Positions 41,798 to 50,335 of a stretch of 64,000 nucleotides of DNA are shown here, piece after piece. Below the pieces are notes generated by a model. The model had not been told where the DNA came from, did not search any database, and was given only the letters and a program-made list of their open reading frames with translations. Within the stretch, counting starts at the first letter, position 1. Each line of letters begins with the position of its first letter. Position numbers and translations under genes: made by a program. Origin of the DNA: VXYL01 sp965199915 (GTDB lineage Bacteria > Pseudomonadota > Gammaproteobacteria > Pseudomonadales > Azotimanducaceae). The stretch lies in the NCBI GenBank assembly GCA_965199915.1, contig OZ241348.1:2232001-2296000 (forward strand), in the 5' to 3' direction.

Positions 41798-44595
41798 GCC
41801 ACGCCCTCCGGGGAAAGCTCTTGCGCGCGCGCCGAGGGCTCCGGCGTCAGTTGCGCCGCGGCGGCCGCCCGCACGCCCGCGGCCGCGTTGTCGTTGGCCG
41901 CCGGGGCGAGCGCCCGCGCCACTTGGCGCGACTCGAACACCTCGATGCGGTCGCCGGCGCGCACGTCGTTGTAGTTGCGCACGCCGATGCCGCACTCCAA
42001 GCCGTTGCGAACGTCCGCCACGTCCTCCTTGAAGCGGCGCAGGGATTCCAGTTCGCCCTCGTAAATGACCACGTTGTCGCGCAGCACGCGGATGGCCTTG
42101 TTGCGCGCCACCGCGCCTTCCACCACCATGCAACCGGCGATCTGCCCAAAGCGCGGCGAGCGGTACACCTCGCGCACCTCGGCGATGCCGACGATTTCCT
42201 CGCGCAGTTCCGGCGCGAGCATGCCTTCGAGCACGGCGCGAATGTCGTCAAGCAACTCGTAGATGACGCTGTAGTAGCGCAGGTCGATGCCCTCGCGTTC
42301 GATGATCGCCTTGGCCGCGGTGTCGGCGCGGGTGTTGAAACCGAAGACGGCGGCGCCGTAGGTGAGCGCCATGTTGGCGTCGGACTCGGTGATACCGCCA
42401 ACGCCGGCGCCGAGAACGTTCACGGAAACCTCGTCGTTGCCGATGTCGGCGCAGGCTTGCACGATGGCCTCCAGCGAACCGCGCACATCGGCCTTCACGA
42501 TCAACTTGAGAACGCGCTTCTCGGCGTTGCCGCTTTGGCCGAGCGTGGCCAGCATGCTCTCCAAGGAGACGGCTTTCTGGCTCGCTTGGCGCTGGGCTTG
42601 GCTGCGGTCGGCGCGGAAGCTGGCCACCTCGCGCGCCTGCCGCTCGTCCACCACCGCGGAAAACTGATCGCCGGCGTCCGGCGTGCCGCCCAAGCCAAGC
42701 ATCTCCACGGGGATGGAGGGCGCCGCCGCCGGCACCGACTCGCCGCGCTCGTTGGACAGCGCGCGGGCGCGCCCGTAGAACTGCCCGGCGATCACCATGT
42801 CGCCGCGCTTCAACGTGCCGTTCTGCACCAGCAGCGTGGCCACGGGGCCGCGCCCGCGCTCAAGCCGCGACTCGATCACCACGCCTTGCGCGGGCGCCGT
42901 GGGTGCGGCGCTGAGCTCCTGCAACTCGGCTTGCAGCATCACCGCCTCCAGCAGGGCGTCCACGCCTTCGCCGGTTTCCGCCGAGACGTTGACGAATTGC
43001 ACGTCGCCGCCCCACTCCTCGGGAATCACGTCGAGCGCGGCCAAGTCGTTGCGCGCGCGCTCCGGGTCCGCCCCTTCCAAGTCGATCTTGTTCACCGCCA
43101 CGACGATGGGCACCTGCGCGGCGCGGGCGTGGCGGACGGCTTCCTCGGTTTGCGGCATCGCGCCGTCGTCCGCGGCGACGACGAGGATCACCACGTCGGT
43201 GGACTTGGCGCCGCGGGCGCGCATGGCCGTGAAGGCGGCGTGTCCCGGGGTGTCGATGAAGGTCAGGTCGCCGTGCTCCGTCTGCACATGGTAGGCGCCG
43301 ATGTGCTGCGTGATGCCGCCGGCTTCGCCGGCGACCACGCGGGTGCTGCGGATGTGGTCCAGCAGGGAGGTTTTGCCGTGGTCCACATGTCCCATCACCG
43401 TGACCACCGGCGGCCGCGCGCTTCGCTCGCCATCCACCTGCAGGGATTTCTCAAGCACCTGCTCCACCTCGTCCTCGGCGACGAGCTTCACCTTGTGGCC
43501 GTGTTCTTCGACCACCAGCACGGCCGTGTCTTGATCGAGGCTTTGGTTGATGGTGGCCATCACGCCCATGCCCATCAACGTCTTGATGACCTCGCCCGCC
43601 TTTACGCTCATGCGCATGGCCAGCTCGCCGACGGTAACCATCGCGCCGACCTCGACCTCGCGGACGACAACCTCTTGCGGCTTCTCGAACTGCCCGCCGT
43701 GCTTCTCCACGGTGAGGTGGCGCCTCTTGGCGCGCCGCGACTCGTTCTTGAGGGACACCTCGCGCCGCCGGTCGTCGCGGCCGGGGCGGTGCTCGTCGCG
43801 GCCGCCGCGGTCGCGGGCGCCGGACCTGCCGGCGGCGCCGGCGCGCGCCGGCGATCGGCGATTGCCGCTTGCGGCGGCGCGCGCGGCGGCTTGCGCCTTG
43901 GCGGCCGCCTCCGCCGCGGCGCGCGCGACCTCTTCCGGGGAAGGCGGCCGCTTTCTGGTCTTGGAAACCCCGGCCGCGACCTTGGTGACAGCCGGGCGCT
44001 TCGCGGCGTCTCGGTCCGGCGTTGCCTTGGCGCGCGCCGGGGGCCGCGCCTTGGCGGTGTCGTCGCGGGCGGCGTGTTCGGGGGCGCTCTTGCGCTGCGC
44101 GGCCGGCGCCGCTTCTTGTTCGGCCGGCGCGGGTTCGACCGGTCGCGCTAGTTCCGCCGCGGGCGCTTTGGGCGGCTCGCCGCCAACGCTCGGCGGGGGC
44201 TGCTCCACGGCCGCGGTCGGGGGCATTTCGCTGCTTGCCGGGGCGGGTGTTGGCGCCGCCGGCGCCTTGGCGCGCACGACGACTTTCGGGCGGCGTCTGG
44301 TCTGCACGGTCACGGCGCTGCCGCGGCCGCCCTTGCCGGCGCGCAACGTGCTGACGGAAGTGTCGCGGCGCCGTCCCAGCGTGATTTTCGCTCGCGGCGA
44401 CGCCCCGGCCTCGGCGTCCGCTTTTCTCCTCTCCTTCTCTTTCTGCACGAACTCCAAGAGCTGCGCCTTTTGCTCGTCCGAGACGACTTCCTCTTCGGTT
44501 TCGTGGGGAAGCCCGGCGGCCCGCAAACGCTCCAGCAACTCGTCGGGCGGCCGTTTGAGCGTCTCCGCGAGTTGCCTGACGGTCAGATCACTCAT
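41794..44595 (-). CDS. infB: Translation initiation factor IF-2
   Basis: A 933-residue GTPase that brings fMet-tRNA to the 30S subunit. An N-terminal IF2N domain (MSDLTVRQLAETLKRPPDEL) is followed by a long alanine/proline/arginine linker (about 60-330), which is low-complexity as in most IF-2s. The G domain has VMGHVDHGKTSLLD near residue 405, FIDTPGHAAF and VAVNKID. Domains II-IV continue to the C-terminus with ECGIGVRNYNDVRAGDRIEV, which binds formyl-Met-tRNA. The start overlaps the nusA end by 8 bases and the stop overlaps the rbfA start, so translation is coupled through the operon. Confidence 0.98.
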   Translation of the reverse strand: MSDLTVRQLAETLKRPPDELLERLRAAGLPHETEEEVVSDEQKAQLLEFVQKEKERRKADAEAGASPRAKITLGRRRDTSVSTLRAGKGGRGSAVTVQTRRRPKVVVRAKAPAAPTPAPASSEMPPTAAVEQPPPSVGGEPPKAPAAELARPVEPAPAEQEAAPAAQRKSAPEHAARDDTAKARPPARAKATPDRDAAKRPAVTKVAAGVSKTRKRPPSPEEVARAAAEAAAKAQAAARAAASGNRRSPARAGAAGRSGARDRGGRDEHRPGRDDRRREVSLKNESRRAKRRHLTVEKHGGQFEKPQEVVVREVEVGAMVTVGELAMRMSVKAGEVIKTLMGMGVMATINQSLDQDTAVLVVEEHGHKVKLVAEDEVEQVLEKSLQVDGERSARPPVVTVMGHVDHGKTSLLDHIRSTRVVAGEAGGITQHIGAYHVQTEHGDLTFIDTPGHAAFTAMRARGAKSTDVVILVVAADDGAMPQTEEAVRHARAAQVPIVVAVNKIDLEGADPERARNDLAALDVIPEEWGGDVQFVNVSAETGEGVDALLEAVMLQAELQELSAAPTAPAQGVVIESRLERGRGPVATLLVQNGTLKRGDMVIAGQFYGRARALSNERGESVPAAAPSIPVEMLGLGGTPDAGDQFSAVVDERQAREVASFRADRSQAQRQASQKAVSLESMLATLGQSGNAEKRVLKLIVKADVRGSLEAIVQACADIGNDEVSVNVLGAGVGGITESDANMALTYGAAVFGFNTRADTAAKAIIEREGIDLRYYSVIYELLDDIRAVLEGMLAPELREEIVGIAEVREVYRSPRFGQIAGCMVVEGAVARNKAIRVLRDNVVIYEGELESLRRFKEDVADVRNGLECGIGVRNYNDVRAGDRIEVFESRQVARALAPAANDNAAAGVRAAAAAQLTPEPSARAQELSPEGVA

Positions 44596-46159
44596 GATCG
44601 CCGCCCGGCGCCGGCGCGGATTCGGCGTCGGCGTCCTCCGCGAACCAAGGGGCTCGCGCCGTCATAATGAGTTCGGCGGCGCGCTCCTCGCCGATGCTCT
44701 CGTTGATGTCGAGAAGGTCGCCAACGGAAAGGTCCGCCAAGTCGTCCATGGTCGAGACGCCGGCGCTCGCGAGCTCGACCGCGAGGGCGCGGTCCATGCC
44801 GTCCATTTGCAGCAGATCCTCGGCCGGCGAAGTGCCGCCCAGTTCGCGCGTGAGCAGAGCTTCCTTGGCCCGATTGCGGAGCTCGTCAACGATTTCCTCG
44901 TCGAAATCCTCTACCAGCTCCTCCGCGCCGACGTAGGCGATCTCGTCAATGCCGGTAAAGCCCTTCTCCACCAAGGCGATGGCGACCTCCTCGTCCACGT
45001 CCAGCAGCTCCATGAACTCTTTGACGTAGGCGAGGGCCTCCTCCTCCTGTTTGCGGGCGGCGTCCTCCTCGTTCATCACCTGCAGGTTCCAGCCGGTGAG
45101 CTCGGTGGCGAGGCGCACGTTTTGACCGCCGCGGCCGATGGCCTGCGCGAGGTTCTCCTCCGGCACGGCGATGTCCATGGTGTGGGTGTCCTCGTCCTTG
45201 ACGATGGAGCGCACCTCGGCGGGCGACATGGCGTTGATGGCCAACTGGGCGGGGTCGTCGTCCCAAAGCACCACGTCGATCTTCTCGCCGGCGAGTTCGC
45301 CGGACACGGCCTGCACGCGCGAGCCGCGCATTCCCACGCAGGCGCCCACCGCGTCGATGCGACCGTCGTTGGTTCTCACGGCGATCTTCGCGCGCGAGCC
45401 GGGGTCGCGCGCCGCGGCGCGGATCTCAATCACGTCTTCCGCCACTTCGGGGACCTCGATCTTGAACAGCTCGATCAACACGCGCGGCGTGGTGCGGGTG
45501 AGGATGAGTTGGGGGCCGCGGGCTTCGGGACGAACCTCGGTGAGCAGCGCGCGCACCCGATCGCCGGTGCGGAAACTGTCGCGGGGGATGAGATTCTCGC
45601 GGGTGAGAATGGCCTCGGCGTTGTTGCCAAGGTCCACGATCACGCTCTCGCGGGTGGTCTTCTTGACGGAGCCGCTGACCAAATCGCCCACGCGGGGCTC
45701 GTATATCTCGATCACTTGGGCGCGTTCGGCGTCGCGCACCTTTTGCACGATGACCTGCTTGGCGGTTTGCGCCGCTATGCGGCCAAAATCCACCGAATCC
45801 ACCGGCACTTCAAAGTGGTCGCCAATGCCGAGCGACGGGTTCTTCTCCTTCGCCTCGGCCGGAGTGAGTTCCGCGTCCGGATTGGGTTCCTCGTCCTCGG
45901 CGAGCTCGCGATTCGGGTCGATCACCTCCCAACGGCGAAACGTCTCGTAATTGCCGGATTCGCGATCGATGCGAACCCGAAACTCGGCGTTGACCTCGCG
46001 GCGCCGACCGTTCGCATCCTCCACGAAATCGCGGTGTTTCTTCTTGGTGGCCATGGCCAAGGCGGCTTCGATGGCCTCGAAGATGACCTCTTCGGAGACG
46101 CCTTTTTCGTTGGAAACGGACTCCACAACTTGGAGCACTTCCCGGTTCATCTCCGCCAT
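44588..46159 (-). CDS. nusA: Transcription termination/antitermination factor NusA
   Basis: A 523-residue RNA polymerase partner. In order: N-terminal polymerase-binding domain (MNREVLQVVESVSNEKGVS), S1 domain (VGDLVSGSVKKTTRESVIVD), KH1 and KH2 (ACVGMRGSRVQAVSGELAGE and AIGRGGQNVRLATELTGW), then two C-terminal acidic repeats as in gammaproteobacterial NusA. ATG 46159 follows AGGCGGA; the frame stays open to 46189. It lies 8 bases downstream of rimP. Confidence 0.98.
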   Translation of the reverse strand: MAEMNREVLQVVESVSNEKGVSEEVIFEAIEAALAMATKKKHRDFVEDANGRRREVNAEFRVRIDRESGNYETFRRWEVIDPNRELAEDEEPNPDAELTPAEAKEKNPSLGIGDHFEVPVDSVDFGRIAAQTAKQVIVQKVRDAERAQVIEIYEPRVGDLVSGSVKKTTRESVIVDLGNNAEAILTRENLIPRDSFRTGDRVRALLTEVRPEARGPQLILTRTTPRVLIELFKIEVPEVAEDVIEIRAAARDPGSRAKIAVRTNDGRIDAVGACVGMRGSRVQAVSGELAGEKIDVVLWDDDPAQLAINAMSPAEVRSIVKDEDTHTMDIAVPEENLAQAIGRGGQNVRLATELTGWNLQVMNEEDAARKQEEEALAYVKEFMELLDVDEEVAIALVEKGFTGIDEIAYVGAEELVEDFDEEIVDELRNRAKEALLTRELGGTSPAEDLLQMDGMDRALAVELASAGVSTMDDLADLSVGDLLDINESIGEERAAELIMTARAPWFAEDADAESAPAPGGDHE

Positions 46160-46167
46160 GGATCCGC

Positions 46168-46683
46168 CTATCCCGTGAACCCGCCGCACGCCCGTTCGCG
46201 CCGGTCGTCGTCGACGTCGTCGAAATGCGGCACGATGCGCGTGCGTTGGATCTGGTCGAACGGCAACAGGTACTCCTCGGATTCCTCCTCCACGCGCAAC
46301 ACGATGTCGTCGCCTTCAACGCCGGCCAGCAGCCCCGCGAAGCGGCGGCGTCCCGCGAATGGAAAGGTCAGCCGCACGTCGATCCGGCAACCGACGCTGG
46401 CTTCGTATTGCTCGCGGCGAAACAGCGTCCGATCGAGACCCGGCGACGACACTTCGAGCCGATAGGAATCCACAATGGGGTTTTCAACGTCGAGCAACGC
46501 GCTCACTTGGGCGCTCACGCGCTCGCAGTCGTCTATGGTGACGCCGCGTTCCGAATCAATGAACACGCGGAGCGTGGAACGGCCGCGGCCCCAAGGCCGA
46601 TACTCCAAGCCCCACAGTTCGCACCCCAAGGCGCGCGCCGTGGGCGCCAAGAGCGCCTCTAGTTCCTGTTCCTTCCTGGTCAT
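46168..46683 (-). CDS. rimP: Ribosome maturation factor RimP
   Basis: A 171-residue protein required for 30S assembly. Conserved features are GCELWGLEYRPWGRGRSTLR, VFIDSERGVTIDDCERVS and EVSSPGLDRTLFRREQY. ATG 46683 gives MTRKEQELEALL, in line with the family; an in-frame ATG at 46704 is an alternative. The gene comes after tRNA-fMet and a rho-independent terminator, as the first protein gene of the nusA-infB series. Confidence 0.95.
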   Translation of the reverse strand: MTRKEQELEALLAPTARALGCELWGLEYRPWGRGRSTLRVFIDSERGVTIDDCERVSAQVSALLDVENPIVDSYRLEVSSPGLDRTLFRREQYEASVGCRIDVRLTFPFAGRRRFAGLLAGVEGDDIVLRVEEESEEYLLPFDQIQRTRIVPHFDDVDDDRRERACGGFTG

Positions 46684-46780
46684 GGTTCCGTTGCCTTTCG
46701 CCATGCCTCTGCTCTGACCACCTCGCGTGGCCTTCCGCGCTCTCACCATGCCTCGCGCCGACGAACCCGCCGTCCACAAA

Positions 46781-46804
46781 CAAAAAATGGGCAAAGATGC
46801 CCAT
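46781..46804 (-). terminator. Rho-independent terminator between tRNA-fMet and rimP
   Basis: On the minus strand ATGGGCA-TCTT-TGCCCAT forms a perfect 7-base-pair hairpin (46804-46787) followed directly by TTTTTT and TGTTTG. It lies 90 bases after the tRNA and about 100 bases before rimP, so it should end most tRNA transcripts and let a fraction read into rimP-nusA. The rest of the 46684-46893 gap shows no gene. Confidence 0.85.
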
Positions 46805-46893
46805 CCTGCTCCGTTGGCGGGAACTCGGATTCCGCGCCGCGGGGTGGTGCCTACCTCTGCCGGACGACGCCAGACCGCACCGCCGTCCAGTTT

Positions 46894-46970
<77 letters not shown>

Positions 46971-46981
46971 TCAAGGCGCGG

Positions 46982-47011
46982 ATTATAGGGCTGCCAAGTG
47001 GGCGCTGGCAA
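46982..47011 (-). promoter_or_regulatory. Sigma-70 promoter of tRNA-fMet and the rimP-nusA-infB operon
   Basis: On the minus strand TTGCCA (47011-47006) and TATAAT (46987-46982) are 18 bases apart. The -10 is perfect and lies 11 bases from the tRNA 5' end, followed by a GC-rich discriminator (CCGCGCC) as expected for a stringently controlled stable-RNA promoter. The rest of the gap up to rplQ (47012-47095) has no clear feature. Confidence 0.85.
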
Positions 47012-47095
47012 GCGGGATTTCGGGCTGCTTTTGCCGCGCCATCGTTGCCACGGGCGGGCTGGCTGGCGGGCGCTGTTCGACGGGTTGCCGCCGGG

Positions 47096-47494
47096 CTACT
47101 GGTCGTCTTCGTCGTCGACGTCTTCCTCTTCCGCGACAACGCGCCCCACGAACTCGATGTAGGCGAGCGGCGCCGCGTCGCCGGCGCGGTGGCCGGCTTT
47201 GAGGATGCGCGTGTAGCCGCCCGGGCGCTCGCGGAAGCGCGGGCCGATTTCGCCGAAGAGCTTGCCCACCGCGGCTTTGTCGCGCAGGCGGCGGAAGGCG
47301 AGGCGGCGGTTGGCGACGGTGTCCTCCTTCGCCAGAGTGACCAACGGCTCGGCGATGCGGCGCAGCTCTTTCGCCTTCGGCACCGTGGTCTTGATGACTT
47401 CGTGGGCGATGAGCGATGCCGCCATGTTCGCGAACATGGCTTTGCGGTGGGGGCTCGTGCGGTTTAGGTGACGCCCGCTCTTTCGGTGGCGCAT
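47096..47494 (-). CDS. rplQ: 50S ribosomal protein L17
   Basis: 132 residues; last gene of the alpha operon. The N-terminus MRHRKSGRHLNRTSPHRKAM and the segment LRRIAEPLVTLAKED are family-typical, and the C-terminus ends in an acidic tail (EEEDVDDEDDQ) somewhat longer than in E. coli. It begins 27 bases after the rpoA stop. No hairpin-plus-T terminator was found downstream. Confidence 0.98.
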   Translation of the reverse strand: MRHRKSGRHLNRTSPHRKAMFANMAASLIAHEVIKTTVPKAKELRRIAEPLVTLAKEDTVANRRLAFRRLRDKAAVGKLFGEIGPRFRERPGGYTRILKAGHRAGDAAPLAYIEFVGRVVAEEEDVDDEDDQ

Positions 47495-47521
47495 GGCGTT
47501 TTTACCGGCGCACCGCGCCCG

Positions 47522-48517
47522 CTAGCCCGCCGGGCCGCGCAAACTGGACGGCGGCCATTTGGCCATGCGCATGTCCAGAGAAAGCCCCTTGTCGGCGAGC
47601 ACTTCCTTGATCTCCGTGAGCGACTTCTTGCCGAGGTTCGGCGTCTTCAACAAGTCGTGTTCGGTGCGTTGCACCAAGTCGCCGATATAGTAGACGTTCT
47701 CCGCCTTCAAGCAGTTCGCCGAACGCACGGTGAGCTCCAAGTCGTCCACCGGACGCAGCAGGATGGGGTCTAGGTCTTCGCCTTGCTCCTCGGACGTCAT
47801 CTCGCCGGACGTGTCGAAATCCACGAACACGGCCAGTTGCTGCTGCAGGATCGTCGCCGCCCGGCGGATGGCCTGCTCCGGGTCGATGGTGCCGTTGGAC
47901 TCGATGTCGAGGATGAGCTTGTCGAGATCCGTGCGCTGCTCCACGCGGGCGTTTTCCACCGAGTACGCCACGCGCCGCATCGGACTGTAGCTCGCGTCGA
48001 GGCGCAAGACGCCGATCGACTGGGTTTCCTCTTCGTCCGCCCCGCTCGTGTACTCCACCGGCTGGTAGCCGCGGCCCTTGGCGACCATCGCCTCCATGCG
48101 AATGTGGCCGTTCTCGTTGAGCGTGCAAATCGGATGCTCCGGGTTCGCCACCTCCAAGTCGTTGGGAAGCTGGAAGTCTCCCGCCTTCACCTCGCGGGCG
48201 CCGGATGCGGACAAGCGAATGGTCGCGGAGTGGCCGCCGCGCATCTGCACGGCGACGCCTTTGAGATTCAGCAGAATGTCGATGACATCCTCGCGCACGC
48301 CCTCCACGGCGTCGTATTCGTGGTCCACGCCGTCGATGCGCACTTCCGTTATCGCGCACCCGGGGATGGACGACAGCAGGATGCGGCGCAACGCGTTGCC
48401 GAGCGTGTGGCCGAATCCGCGCTCCAACGGTTCGAGCGTGACGCGGGCATGCGTCTTGCTGTGCTCCACAACGTCGATGCGGCGGGGTGTCAGAAACTCA
48501 CTTGCCAATTGCGGCAT
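47522..48517 (-). CDS. rpoA: RNA polymerase alpha subunit
   Basis: 331 residues. The N-terminal assembly domain (residues 1-235) has EPLERGFGHTLGNALRRILL and a second conserved helix region ending near ILQQQLAVFVDF. A flexible linker precedes the C-terminal domain (about 250-320), which contacts UP elements and activators and ends with a helix-hairpin segment (TPNLGKKSLTEIKEVL). The position between rpsD and rplQ is the usual alpha-operon order. Confidence 0.98.
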   Translation of the reverse strand: MPQLASEFLTPRRIDVVEHSKTHARVTLEPLERGFGHTLGNALRRILLSSIPGCAITEVRIDGVDHEYDAVEGVREDVIDILLNLKGVAVQMRGGHSATIRLSASGAREVKAGDFQLPNDLEVANPEHPICTLNENGHIRMEAMVAKGRGYQPVEYTSGADEEETQSIGVLRLDASYSPMRRVAYSVENARVEQRTDLDKLILDIESNGTIDPEQAIRRAATILQQQLAVFVDFDTSGEMTSEEQGEDLDPILLRPVDDLELTVRSANCLKAENVYYIGDLVQRTEHDLLKTPNLGKKSLTEIKEVLADKGLSLDMRMAKWPPSSLRGPAG

Positions 48518-48576
48518 CTATTCCTCCGCGGGATGGGCCGGGGCTGCGTCGCGCCGGCGAAAGGTTCTTGGAGAGC

Positions 48577-49200
48577 TCACTTGGAGTAGAGCTCGACGAT
48601 GAGGTTCTCGTTGATCTCCGCGGGAAGTTCGCTCCGGTCCGGATCCCGCTTGTAGACGCCCGTGATCTTCTCCGTGTCCACTTCCACCCATTCCACCGCG
48701 CCGCGTTGGCCGGCGAGATCCAGTGCTTGGCGAATTCGCAACTGCCCTTTGCAGGCTTCGCGCACGGTCACCGCGTCGTCCGGGCGCACTTGGTAGGAGG
48801 GCACGTTGATGGCGCGGCCGTTCACTTCAATGGCCTTGTGCGACACCAGCTGGCGGCTCTCCGCGCGCGTGCAGCCGTAGCCCATGCGGTAGACGACATT
48901 GTCCAAGCGCCGCTCGAGAAGGCGCAGCAGGTTCTCGCCGGTGGCGCCTTTTTGCCGCTCGGCCTTCTGGTAGTAGTTCCGGAACTGACTTTCCAACACG
49001 CCGTAAATGCGGCGCACCTTTTGTTTCTCGCGCAACTGCACGGCGAAATCGTTGGGCCGGGCGCGCCGCGCCGCGCCGTGCTGACCCGGGATGGCGTCCG
49101 CCCGACACTTGGAGTCGAGCGGGCGAACGCCGCTCTTCAGAAAGAGATCGGTGCCTTCGCGTCGGCAGAGCTTGAGTTTGGGGCCGAGGTAACGCGCCAT
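48577..49200 (-). CDS. rpsD: 30S ribosomal protein S4
   Basis: 207 residues. ATG 49200 gives MARYLGPKLKLCRREGTDL, then PGQHGAARRARPNDFAVQLR and an S4 RNA-binding domain (RRLDNVVYRMGYGCTRAESR). S4 starts 16S assembly and in E. coli represses the alpha operon. The open frame upstream to 49260 is rpsK sequence in another frame, so the shorter start is used. Confidence 0.98.
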   Translation of the reverse strand: MARYLGPKLKLCRREGTDLFLKSGVRPLDSKCRADAIPGQHGAARRARPNDFAVQLREKQKVRRIYGVLESQFRNYYQKAERQKGATGENLLRLLERRLDNVVYRMGYGCTRAESRQLVSHKAIEVNGRAINVPSYQVRPDDAVTVREACKGQLRIRQALDLAGQRGAVEWVEVDTEKITGVYKRDPDRSELPAEINENLIVELYSK

Positions 49201-49204
49201 GAGG

Positions 49205-49588
49205 TCACACCCGCCTGCGCTTGGGAGGACGACAGCCGTTGTGCGGGATCGGCGTGACATCCGCGATGCTGTTGATCTTGAGACCGGCGGCGTTCATCGC
49301 CCGCACCGCGGACTCGCGCCCGAGGCCCGGCCCTTTGACGAACACGTCCACGCTCTTCATGCCGTGCTGCTCGATGGCGGTTGTGGCGGCGCGCTCCGAT
49401 GCGATCTGCGCGGCGAACGCCGTGCTCTTGCGCGATCCCCGATAGCCCGAGCCGCCGGCGGTCGCCCAGCACAACGCGTTGCCTTGCCGATCGGTGAACG
49501 TGATGATGGTATTGTTGAAAGACGCATGCACGTGCGCGAGACCGTCCATCACGACGCGCTTGCCCTTCCTGCGGGACGTTTCAGCCAT
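49205..49588 (-). CDS. rpsK: 30S ribosomal protein S11
   Basis: 127 residues. ATG 49588 (MAETSRRKGKR) is followed by the conserved GLAHVHASFNNTIITFTDR, GFRGSRKST-like GYRGSRKSTAFAAQ, and the C-terminal PIPHNGCRPPKRRRV. S11 sits in the platform near the mRNA exit. The open frame upstream crosses a 15-base tandem repeat that is not conserved, so that part is excluded. Confidence 0.98.
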   Translation of the reverse strand: MAETSRRKGKRVVMDGLAHVHASFNNTIITFTDRQGNALCWATAGGSGYRGSRKSTAFAAQIASERAATTAIEQHGMKSVDVFVKGPGLGRESAVRAMNAAGLKINSIADVTPIPHNGCRPPKRRRV

Positions 49589-49616
49589 GCCACCCTGCCA
49601 TGTTTGCCATTCCTCT

Positions 49617-49661
49617 CTGCCCAACTCTCGCCTGCCCAGCTCTCGCCTGCCCAACTCTCGC
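49617..49661 (-). repeat. Three tandem 15-base repeats in the rpsM-rpsK gap
   Basis: The plus-strand unit CTGCCCAACTCTCGC occurs at 49617-49631, 49632-49646 (one base different) and 49647-49661. It lies in the 188-base space between rpsM and rpsK. Immediately downstream on plus is a further partial unit. Function unknown; slippage is the likely origin. Confidence 0.9.
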
Positions 49662-49776
49662 CACCGCGCTCTTGCGCTTCGTCGCTGGCGAAAGCGATTC
49701 TATCAAATCCGCTGCCAAAACCGCGTCATCGGTTTTGCCGTCTCGCACACGTTCCCGCTTCATTCAGCTACCTAAT

Positions 49777-50133
49777 CTACTTGCGAATCGGCTTGCGCGG
49801 GCCCTTGCGCGTGCGGGCGTTGTTCTGCGTGCGCTGTCCGTTCACCGGCAGCCCGCGCCGATGGCGCATGCCCCGGTAGCAACCCAGATCCATCAAGCGC
49901 TTGACGTTGAGTTGCACTTCGCGGCGCAAATCGCCCTCGACGTTGAGTTTCGCCGCCTCGTTGCGCAACGCGTCGAGGCGGTCCTCGGCGAGGTCCCGCA
50001 ACGACACGTCGGGGTCCACGCCGGCGGCGGCGCACAGTCGGCGCGCCGTGGTTCGGCCGACGCCGTAGATGTGCGTGAGCGAGACGGCAACGTGCTTGTT
50101 GTCCGGTATGTTGATGCCTGCTATTCGCGCCAC
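49777..50133 (-). CDS. rpsM: 30S ribosomal protein S13
   Basis: 118 residues of the 30S head. MARIAGINIPDNKHVAVSL, THIYGVGRTTARRLC (helix-two-turn-helix) and the basic tail RGLPVNGQRTQNNARTRKG are family-typical. It opens the rpsM-rpsK-rpsD-rpoA-rplQ set and follows rpmJ. Confidence 0.98.
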   Translation of the reverse strand: MARIAGINIPDNKHVAVSLTHIYGVGRTTARRLCAAAGVDPDVSLRDLAEDRLDALRNEAAKLNVEGDLRREVQLNVKRLMDLGCYRGMRHRRGLPVNGQRTQNNARTRKGPRKPIRK

Positions 50134-50175
50134 TTGCGCTACCTCTTTCCCGTTCTTCCCGTTTCCTGTTGGCGA

Positions 50176-50292
50176 TCAGCCCTGCCGCTGCTTGTGCCGC
50201 GGCTCGGCGCTGCAGATGACGCGCACGACGCGCCCGCGCCGCACGATTTTGCAGTTGCGACAGATCTTCTTCACGGATGCGCGCACTTTCAT
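50176..50292 (-). CDS. rpmJ: 50S ribosomal protein L36
   Basis: 38 residues, too short for many gene finders. ATG 50292 gives MKVRASVKKICRNCKIVRR; the zinc ligands Cys, Cys, Cys and His are present (CRNC, then C and H in ICSAEPRHKQRQG), so this is the zinc-binding form. It lies between secY and rpsM. Confidence 0.97.
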   Translation of the reverse strand: MKVRASVKKICRNCKIVRRGRVVRVICSAEPRHKQRQG

Positions 50293-50335
50293 CGCTTGCT
50301 TCTCCTCTGGTGCTTCAACCGAACACGCGCCGGCG

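Noticed and set aside
41402..42133. Longer RbfA starting inside infB
   Set aside because: The upstream part is antisense-like shadow of infB; ATG 41797 with GGAGGG and the ATGA overlap defines the start.
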